NCBI GenBank assembly: GCA_016713035.1
Contig: JADJPW010000006.1
Coordinates: 310,001-374,000 of the forward strand
DNA from: Verrucomicrobiaceae bacterium
Lineage (GTDB): Bacteria > Verrucomicrobiota > Verrucomicrobiia > Verrucomicrobiales > Verrucomicrobiaceae
Direction of reading: 5' to 3'
Length of the DNA: 64,000 bases
The translations under genes were made by a program, and so were the position numbers. Of this stretch, positions 14,785 to 20,674 are shown piece by piece. Within the stretch, counting starts at the first letter, position 1; each line of letters opens with the position of its first letter. Under the pieces are notes generated by a model. It was not told the DNA's origin, did not search any database, and saw only the letters and a list, made by a program, of their open reading frames with translations.

Positions 14785-14915
14785 TGGCTCCTCGGGTTGG
14801 GTTGCCTGCGGCTATGCCAAATGGCTTTGCTTTTTATGATGCGCTATCGCGCATGGCATTCGCACCAACGCGTCCGCTTTAACAGAGCGGCATCCTACTG
14901 TTAGATCACCGAGGA
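14785..14915 (-). tRNA. tRNA-Asn(GTT) with a 57-nt insertion after the T loop
   Basis: Acceptor TCCTCGG/CCGAGGA, G73 (expected for Asn), CCA. D loop TAACAGTAG; anticodon arm CCGCT-CTGTTAA-AGCGG. T stem GTTGG and loop TGCGAAT are followed by 57 nt (14801-14857) before the 3' stem CCAAC, the same position as in the CAT tRNA at 13798. The insert contains ATGCGCgataGCGCAT and GCCATTTGGC hairpins and is the family-B element in reverse orientation. Confidence 0.78.
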
Positions 14916-14923
14916 TTCTGAAA

Positions 14924-15067
14924 TGGTGGACTCGGACGGTAACGCTCCGTCGCCTGTTGTGTGCAGCGCTGAAGCGCGATAGCGCGTCGTCATGAGGTGC
15001 GGAGCAGACTTGGCCACAGCCGCCGGAGCGGCAAAACGTCCGTGCTGCCTTCTATCACTACGAGCCC
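14924..15067 (-). tRNA. Class II-like tRNA with extra sequence in the anticodon loop and variable region
   Basis: Acceptor GGGCTCG/CGAGTCC, A73, CCA and T arm GACGG-AGCGTTA-CCGTC are intact. The anticodon stem CGGAC/GTCTG encloses 28 nt, about 21 more than normal, including the hairpin GCCGC-TCCG-GCGGC, so the anticodon cannot be read. About 53 nt between anticodon and T stems include the family-B core GCGCTATCGCGC. Isotype unknown; Leu or Tyr would fit the length and A73. Confidence 0.55.
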
Positions 15068-15075
15068 TTTGAAAA

Positions 15076-15152
15076 TGGCGGTCCGTGCGGGTTATGCTCC
15101 CGCTACCTTTCGCTCGACAGGCGAGTGCTCTGGCTGATTGAGCTAACGGACC
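15076..15152 (-). tRNA. tRNA-Asp(GTC), altered elbow
   Basis: Acceptor GGTCCGT/ACGGACC, G73 (expected for Asp), CCA. D arm GCTC-AATCAGCCA-GAG; anticodon loop CTGTCGA; T arm GCGGG-AGCATAA-CCCGC with G55-C56. Confidence 0.8.
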
Positions 15153-15161
15153 ATTTGAAAA

Positions 15162-15234
15162 TGGATGCAGGGGTTGGAGTCGCACCAACCAAGTCGGGCA
15201 TATGAAACCTGACAGAGCACTGGCTCTCCCTGCC
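15162..15234 (-). tRNA. tRNA with CAT anticodon (second copy), altered elbow
   Basis: Acceptor GGCAGGG/CCCTGCA (G1-A72 mismatch), T73, CCA. Very small D arm GAGC-CAGT-GCTC with A-G. Anticodon loop TTCATAT on stem CAGGT/GCCCG. T arm GTTGG-TGCGACT-CCAAC. Whether it is Met, initiator or Ile2 cannot be decided. Confidence 0.68.
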
Positions 15235-15247
15235 TTTTGAAAATGAG

Positions 15248-15340
15248 TCATGGAGCACATGCGCTGACACGACCTACTGCGCCTAACCTGTGGCACGGTG
15301 ATCCTCTGTCGTGCCGGGCATGGCGGCATGTGCTCCATGA
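15248..15340. repeat. 93-bp MITE-like hairpin between tRNA genes
   Basis: Perfect 15-bp inverted repeats TCATGGAGCACATGC (15248-15262) and its complement (15326-15340). The interior has a second stem GGCACG/CGTGCC. It has no tRNA features and resembles a miniature inverted-repeat element or a structured RNA. Confidence 0.7.
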
Positions 15341-15344
15341 AGAA

Positions 15345-15419
15345 TGGCACGGCGGGTGGGTAATGCTCCCACATAGACAGGGTTTGGAGTCCTGCGCATT
15401 GCTTGTCTGCCACCGCCGT
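15345..15419 (-). tRNA. tRNA-Trp(CCA), altered elbow
   Basis: First gene of the array. Acceptor ACGGCGG/CCGCCGT, G73 (expected for Trp), CCA. D arm GCA-GACAAGCAA-TGC; anticodon loop CTCCAAA; T arm GTGGG-AGCATTA-CCCAC with G55-C56. Confidence 0.8.
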
Positions 15420-15441
15420 GTTTGGAAAATTTTGCGTTCTA

Positions 15442-15528
15442 CCATCCAAGGGCACAGAGACGGCCACGCCACCACACACTCTCCCCAGAGTCAGGCCACT
15501 ACTTGCCGCCCTCTGTGCCCTTGGATGG
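15442..15528. repeat. 87-bp hairpin with 18-bp perfect arms upstream of the array
   Basis: CCATCCAAGGGCACAGAG (15442-15459) and its exact complement (15511-15528) enclose 51 nt. Size and layout match the hairpin at 15248-15340, suggesting one element class with different arms. Confidence 0.7.
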
Positions 15529-15561
15529 CAGATCGGCCCCATGGTGAGGGGCGATCTGCCA
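15526..15561. repeat. Short near-perfect hairpin
   Basis: TGGCAGATCG and CGATCTGCCA with inner CCCC/GGGG pairing around ATGGTGA. It directly abuts the preceding hairpin. No T run, so not a classical terminator. Confidence 0.6.
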
Positions 15562-15859
15562 ATAAAGAACGAACACCGCTACCACGCGCGGGATGGAGTG
15601 GAGCTCACTCGATCGCTGGCGTCGTACCCACAGGTGTTTCACGGTGGATGTTTCGGTGTTTATGGCACACCTCCCAGGAAAGCCGTTTGGTTCTGTAAAA
15701 TCGGGACAATAATCCCCCTCGTTCCTCGCCTAAGCATAGGAACTTTGTGTATTCGATGGCTGTCATGGTTGACATTCGGGTGGAGGGTGCAAACCTGCGT
15801 TCAGGTTCTTGCTTGGTGTCTCGATGACGGCTCCTCCCGGAGTCAGCCTGGCGGCCTGG
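15562..15859. other. About 300 bp without a recognised gene, upstream of a + strand terminator
   Basis: No convincing protein frame and no RNA family I recognise (not RNase P, tmRNA or SRP RNA by their core motifs). TTGACA at 15769 could be a -35 box but no clear -10 follows. Since a strong + strand terminator ends this stretch, a small RNA may be encoded here. Confidence 0.35.
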
Positions 15860-15895
15860 CCCCGGTGTCGATTGCAGTCGATGCCGGGGTTTTTT
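15860..15895 (+). terminator. Strong Rho-independent terminator with no assigned gene
   Basis: CCCCGGTGTCGA and TCGATGCCGGGG pair over 12 bp (two G-T wobbles) around TTGCAG and are followed by six T. It works only for + strand transcription. Confidence 0.85.
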
Positions 15896-15986
15896 CGTGC
15901 TGTGAGGGGTGGCGGCGTCTTGGCCGCTGTTGGGTTCAAAGGGTGAGTTGCAATGGGGTTGGGGTTATTCTGCGATCTTCGAGTGG

Positions 15987-16036
15987 TAAAAAAGAGGAAG
16001 CCCTGCTGCCTTGGAGTGGCGAGCAGGGCTTCCTTT
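15987..16036. terminator. Bidirectional terminator hairpin
   Basis: GGAAGCCCTGCT (15996-16007) pairs perfectly with AGCAGGGCTTCC (16022-16033). T runs follow on both strands (TTT on +, CTCTTTTTT on -), so it can end transcripts from either side. Confidence 0.8.
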
Positions 16037-16058
16037 GGGAAAACTGGCCTTTTGAGGG

Positions 16059-16247
16059 CTAGGTGGGCATTAAATAGCCCTGCTCGTGATGTGGGTGGTT
16101 TATGGAAAGACTCCAATCGTTCGTCGGGTAGGCTGGCATCAGTCCTTTACCAAAGTCACACAAGTGACGACCGAGTCCGGCGACGATAATCTCTCCCTGA
16201 CGCTCTTGGCGCTTGGTTGAGTTATGATGTGTCCGGTTGGTGTTCAT
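16059..16247 (-). CDS. Possible small protein, 62 residues
   Basis: MNTNRTHHNSTKRQERQG, then EIIVAGLGRHLCDFGKG and a His-rich end. No ribosome binding site is obvious and I do not recognise it. The two-way terminator lies 23 bp beyond the stop and an A/T-rich stretch (16260-16330) lies upstream, which is compatible with a real transcript. Could equally be chance. Confidence 0.25.
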   Translation of the reverse strand: MNTNRTHHNSTKRQERQGEIIVAGLGRHLCDFGKGLMPAYPTNDWSLSINHPHHEQGYLMPT

Positions 16248-16367
16248 GGCTTGTGGTGAATAGAAACGCAGTCTGTCATAGACTTATTAGGTCGTCAACA
16301 ACGAAAACTAAAAAATTCTTATGGTGTCTGATTTTGATTCGTTCTTTTTGCCTAGAATGAATCACAT

Positions 16368-17260
16368 TCAAGGGAATGCCTTTTCCAGGGCTTCCACATT
16401 GGATTTCATCACGCTAATGAAATCTCCTTTTTCAGGTACGTTGCCACAGGGGTCTATGACGACACTCTTCACGCCGATGGCTTCGAGCTTGGCGACACTC
16501 TCTTTGGCGGGCTCACCCTCCCAGAGCATCCATTTAGCGGGATGCTTGGCCAGGATGGTCTGCAAATCAGTCATCGCTTTCTCATCGGGCACCGTTTCGG
16601 GCTCCCATAGGACTGCTTGGAGGTTTAGAGCATAGCGGCGTGCAAAGTAGTGATACACGGGGTGGGAGGCTACGAGTGGCGCATTCGCGATGCGTTTGCC
16701 TACAGCCGTGAAGCGAGCATCGAGTGCTTCGAGTTCAGTCTTCAGCACGGTGAAGTTTTTCTCTGCATCAGGGTTATACTTCATGAGCGCGGATTTCACG
16801 GCATCTGCTTGTTGGATCGCTTGATGGAGATCGATCCACGTTGTGAATGCGGTGCCGCTATGACTGTGCTCGCCCCCTGGGCCGCGACTGTGTGTGCTGT
16901 CTGCTTTGATCTCGATGTATTGGGCCTGAAAGCCTGCGGATGTGTCCACGAGCGAGGATTGGGGCAGGGTGACTTTTCTGCCCACTTTGAGTAAGTGGCC
17001 CCATTCATCAGGATGACGCTAGCGTTCTGAAACTGAGCGATCTGTGCATCAGATGGTTGCCAGAATGCGGGATCTTCATCAGCAGGGGCAGGGAAGACGA
17101 CATCGACGGATGCTCCACCGATGCGCTGGGCGAAGAATTGCAGCGGATAGTTGGCGACTAGGACTTGAGGCTTCGATGCGGACTTCGTTGTGTCCGTTTT
17201 GAGTGAATCACGATGGCAGGAGGCCAGGAGGAGGGCGCAGAGGAAAAGGGAGCGTTTCAT
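16368..17260 (-). pseudogene. Zinc/manganese ABC transporter substrate-binding lipoprotein (ZnuA-like), one frameshift
   Basis: Start MKRSLFLCALLLASC is a lipoprotein signal with lipobox LASC. Family landmarks: VLVANYPLQFFAQRIGG, VILMNGATYSKWAEK, an H-rich loop (THSRGPGGEHSHSG), SHPVYHYFARRYAL and LWEGEPAKESV. Such proteins bind Zn2+ or Mn2+ outside the cytoplasmic membrane and pass it to an ABC permease; no permease or ATPase is adjacent. The frame breaks at 16974-16977 (GCAGAAAAGTC; one more A gives WAEKVTLPQSS), so either a 1-bp deletion or a homopolymer miscall. Without the break it would be about 297 residues, a usual length. Confidence 0.8.
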
Positions 17261-17347
17261 GGTGTCACGCAAAGAAGCGAGAGGTAGTGCCTTTCAAAGG
17301 AGAAATGCACTGCCAATGAGTAGAAACGCGAATGTCGGACTAGCTGC

Positions 17348-19723
17348 TTACTTTTTGCCCTTTTGCGCTGCTGCGGTGAACCAGTCCACTCCGCCGCCAC
17401 CACCACCTCCTCCGCCAAATGGATTGCCCATGCCGCCTCCAGCGGGACGAGAGGTGAATCCTGGGCGGCTTTGCCCGCCACCCTGACCACCGCCTTGACC
17501 GATGGGTTTGCCTTGGCCGACTTTTTTCTCGAAGTCGGGTTTCGCCTTCATGCTCAGAGCGATGCGTTTGCGTGGGATGTCCACCTCGGTGACGGTGACC
17601 ATGACTTTTTGCGCCACTTTGACTACCTCGGCGGCGTCACGAATGAAGTGATCTGCGAGTTGGCTCACATGCACGAGGCCGTCCTGATGCACGCCGATGT
17701 CCACGAAGGCTCCAAATGCTGTGACATTCGTCACGATGCCTGGCAGCTTCATGCCGACGGTGAGGTGCTTCATCTCACTCACCCCTTCAGCGAAGTTGAA
17801 GACTTCGAACTGCTTGCGCGGATCACGGCCGGGCTTGGCGAGTTCGTTGACGATGTCTTGGAGCGTGGGTAGCCCCACATCAGCGCTAACGTATTTTTTG
17901 AGGTCGATCTTGGCCCGTAGCTCGGGTTTCTGGATCAAATCGGCGACACCGCATCCGAGATCAGCAGCCATTTTTTCTACAAGGGCATAGCGTTCTGGAT
18001 GAACGGCGCTCGTATCGAGCGGATTGGGTGCGCCACGGATGCGGAGGAAGCCCGCCGCCTGCTCAAAGGCCTTTTCGCCGAGCCTTGGCACTTTGAGTAT
18101 GTCTTTGCGGGATTTGAAGGCTCCGTTTTCGTTGCGGAAGGCGACGATGTTTGCCGCGTGGGCGCTGTTGAGGCCGGAAACATAGCTGAGGAGCTGCTTG
18201 GACGCAGTATTGAGCTCCACGCCGACTTTGTTCACGGTACTGATGACGACGTTGTCGAGACTGCCTTGGAGCATGGTTTGATCGACATCATGCTGATACT
18301 GGCCGACGCCGATGGATTTCGGGTCGATTTTGACCAGCTCTGCTAGTGGGTCCATGAGCCTACGTCCGATGGAGACGGCACCGCGCACCGTGACATCGTG
18401 ATTGGGGAATTCCTCGCGGGCCACTTCGCTAGCGCTATAGATGGAGGCACCGCTCTCATTGACCATAATGATGGGGATGCTCTTTGGCACTCCGATTTTG
18501 TTCACAAACATCTCTGTCTCACGGCTAGCGGTGCCATTTCCGATGGCGATGGCTTCGATCTTGAAACGCTCGATCAGATTGAGGATGAGCGTCTTGGCTT
18601 GAATGAGGCTATTTCCATCACCGAGGAGGTAAATGACGTCATTGTAGAGAAGCTGGCCCTGAGCGTCGAGGACGACAGTTTTGCAGCCTGTGCGGAAACC
18701 TGGGTCGATGCCCAAAAGGCGTTTTTGACCGAGCGGAGCCGCCATGAGCAGCTCGCGTAAGTTATCGGCGAAAACCTTCACCGCTTCCGCGTCAGCTTTT
18801 TTCTTGGATTCGAGCCGTGCCTCCGTTTCCATGCTAGAGCTGAGTAGGCGCTTGAAGCTGTCTTGTGCGGCTAGTTTGACCTGTGCAGAGCAGGTATTGT
18901 TGCCCTTGACTGTGAGGCGCTCCACGAGTGCGGTGGCCTCGACTTCCGGTGGTTGGATACGCATGAGCAGGAAGCCCTCTTTTTCGCCACGGCGGATGGC
19001 GAGCATGCGGTGAGATGGGATGGACTTGAGCGGCTCTGTCCAATCGAAGTAGTCGCGGAATTTTTGTGCCTCTGGGTCTTCCTCTTTGCCGAACATGACC
19101 TTGGAAGTGACGGTGCCATTGTCGGCGAAGAGCTTGCGCAGGGCAGCACGTACCTCAGCGGTGTCGCTGATGCGCTCGGCGAGGATGTCGCGTGCTCCTG
19201 CGAGTGCCTCGGCAGCGTCTTTGACCTTCAGTTCATCTGTTTCGGCATCTAGCTTGATATATTTGGCTGCTTCGGTCTCCAGATCCACGCCTGTGGTGAG
19301 GACATTCGCGTCGATAAAGTCTGCCAGTGGTTCTAGGCCCTTCTCCTTGGCGATGGTGGCCCGTGTGCGGCGTTTCGGACGGAAGGGGGCAAAGATGTCC
19401 TCGAGAGCATTCATCGTCTCCGCTCGTTCGATTTTGGCGCGGAGCACATCGGTCATGAGCTTGCGCTCTTCCAGGGATTTGACGATGGCACCGCGTCGAT
19501 CATCGAGTGCTACGAGCTGGTCCATGCGTTCTTTGATGGCCATGATTTGCACTTCATCGAGTTCGCCAGTCGCCTCTTTGCGGTAACGGGCGATGAAGGG
19601 CACCGTGGCACCATCCGCAAAGAGTTTGGCCGTGGCTCCGACCTGGATGGGCTTGAGCTTGAGTTCTCCGGCGACGCGTTCGACGTGGGCGATGTTGATG
19701 TTCAGTTCGTTGGCGGCAGACAT
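17348..19723 (-). CDS. tex: Tex-family RNA-binding transcription accessory protein
   Basis: 791 residues. Order fits Tex: N-terminal helical domain (about 1-200, VPFIARYRKEATGELDEVQ, RKLMTDVLRAKIERAETM), YqgF/RuvX-like domain with LLGIDPGFRTGCKTVVLD, helix-hairpin-helix domain (LNTASKQLLSYVSGL), and a C-terminal S1 domain (LPGIVTNVTAFGAFVDIGV). The end is an unusual Gly-rich tail with a run of nine Gly before VDWFTAAA. Tex is a cytoplasmic nucleic-acid-binding factor affecting transcription and ribosome-associated processes; it is normally single and constitutive. Confidence 0.95.
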   Translation of the reverse strand: MSAANELNINIAHVERVAGELKLKPIQVGATAKLFADGATVPFIARYRKEATGELDEVQIMAIKERMDQLVALDDRRGAIVKSLEERKLMTDVLRAKIERAETMNALEDIFAPFRPKRRTRATIAKEKGLEPLADFIDANVLTTGVDLETEAAKYIKLDAETDELKVKDAAEALAGARDILAERISDTAEVRAALRKLFADNGTVTSKVMFGKEEDPEAQKFRDYFDWTEPLKSIPSHRMLAIRRGEKEGFLLMRIQPPEVEATALVERLTVKGNNTCSAQVKLAAQDSFKRLLSSSMETEARLESKKKADAEAVKVFADNLRELLMAAPLGQKRLLGIDPGFRTGCKTVVLDAQGQLLYNDVIYLLGDGNSLIQAKTLILNLIERFKIEAIAIGNGTASRETEMFVNKIGVPKSIPIIMVNESGASIYSASEVAREEFPNHDVTVRGAVSIGRRLMDPLAELVKIDPKSIGVGQYQHDVDQTMLQGSLDNVVISTVNKVGVELNTASKQLLSYVSGLNSAHAANIVAFRNENGAFKSRKDILKVPRLGEKAFEQAAGFLRIRGAPNPLDTSAVHPERYALVEKMAADLGCGVADLIQKPELRAKIDLKKYVSADVGLPTLQDIVNELAKPGRDPRKQFEVFNFAEGVSEMKHLTVGMKLPGIVTNVTAFGAFVDIGVHQDGLVHVSQLADHFIRDAAEVVKVAQKVMVTVTEVDIPRKRIALSMKAKPDFEKKVGQGKPIGQGGGQGGGQSRPGFTSRPAGGGMGNPFGGGGGGGGGVDWFTAAAQKGKK

Positions 19724-19829
19724 GAATGAGACTTAGGTGTTGGGTTCCTGGTTTGGCTGCGCCGTGTTAGCGTGCGTGCCGGATGCAGCAAGCGATTGTG
19801 CAGAAGGAAAAAATTTCGTTTTTACCTGC

Positions 19830-20609
19830 TTATGAGCGATTTTTTCGCTGGAGTGCAGATTCTCGTATCTGAGTTTCGATCCGGGCCAAAATTTCGGCGC
19901 GGCATTCTTCAAAACTCGGCAATCGAGAAGGTCGTTTTTCGATGAGCAGGAAGATATGCCAGCCTAGCTCAGTGAGCTGAGGGGCGCTAATTTGACCTGG
20001 GCGCAAATTTCGAACAGCACCGACTAGATCGGGCGGCATCCGCTCGTGGGTGAACCAGCCCAAATCGCCAGCTAGTTGTTTGCTGCGGTCGTCTTCGGAG
20101 AATTTGGCAGCAGCACCGCTGAAGCTAATGCTGCCAGCGGTGATCTGGCGATGAATCGCGCGAATTTCGGCCTCTCGGTCAGGTTTTGTTTTCACATGCC
20201 GCGTGAGGAAGATGTGTGCCGCGTGGTAGCTCTCCGGGATACGTAGGGATTCATGATGCGACTCATACCATTGCCGTGCCTGCTCCTCGCTGGCGTGTGG
20301 CAATGTGTGTTCGATGTGTTGCTGTTCCGTGAGTGTTTTCTCGATGCGACTACGGAGCGTGCTCTCCGTCAAATGTTGAGAGCTCAGTCGCTGTTGATAA
20401 TCCGTCGTGGATTGAAACTGTCGCTTTAGACCATCCAGCTCTCGCTGCACAGAAGGGGCATCTGCTCTCTGGATCGAGGATGGAGAATCATCTTCGACCG
20501 GGATTGCCTTTGGCACCGGATCAGGATTCTGATAAGCAAGCCAGACAAGATAAGCAGCGCCAGCAATGCCCAGTAAGATGATGAAGATGCTATCGAGGCA
20601 GCCTTTCAT
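19830..20609 (-). CDS. PpiC-type peptidyl-prolyl isomerase, membrane-anchored
   Basis: 259 residues from the ATG at 20609 (a GTG at 20621 adds MHHP). An N-terminal hydrophobic segment SIFIILLGIAGAAYLVWLAY is followed by a linker and a SurA/PpiC domain: YHAAHIFLTRHVK near residue 140, FSGAAAKFSEDD, GDLGWFTHERMPPDLV and LGWHIFLLIEKRPSR. These fold proline-containing exported proteins in the periplasm. Neighbours encode giant exported proteins, a plausible client set, though no operon link is seen. A C-terminal basic stretch ends the protein. Confidence 0.88.
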   Translation of the reverse strand: MKGCLDSIFIILLGIAGAAYLVWLAYQNPDPVPKAIPVEDDSPSSIQRADAPSVQRELDGLKRQFQSTTDYQQRLSSQHLTESTLRSRIEKTLTEQQHIEHTLPHASEEQARQWYESHHESLRIPESYHAAHIFLTRHVKTKPDREAEIRAIHRQITAGSISFSGAAAKFSEDDRSKQLAGDLGWFTHERMPPDLVGAVRNLRPGQISAPQLTELGWHIFLLIEKRPSRLPSFEECRAEILARIETQIRESALQRKNRS

Positions 20610-20674
20610 GGGATGATGCACTGGATCGCATGCGCTGTATTACCTGGTGGCATTGATCCACGATGGCAGTTTTC

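Noticed and set aside
13134..15419. Circularly permuted tRNA genes as an explanation for the odd units
   Set aside because: Acceptor halves, D, anticodon and T arms occur in normal order in every readable unit; the extra sequence lies inside the T arm, anticodon loop or variable region.
13134..15419. CRISPR array suggested by regularly spaced TTTGAAAATGG words
   Set aside because: The repeated word is only the tRNA 3' end plus spacer; the intervals fold as tRNAs and vary in length.
15769..15900. SRP RNA, tmRNA or RNase P RNA before the orphan terminator
   Set aside because: None of their conserved core motifs could be found on either strand.
15403..16062. A 219-codon + strand frame across the hairpins upstream of the tRNA array
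   Set aside because: It spans perfect inverted repeats and a terminator with T run, has Cys/Trp/Arg-rich composition and no family resemblance.
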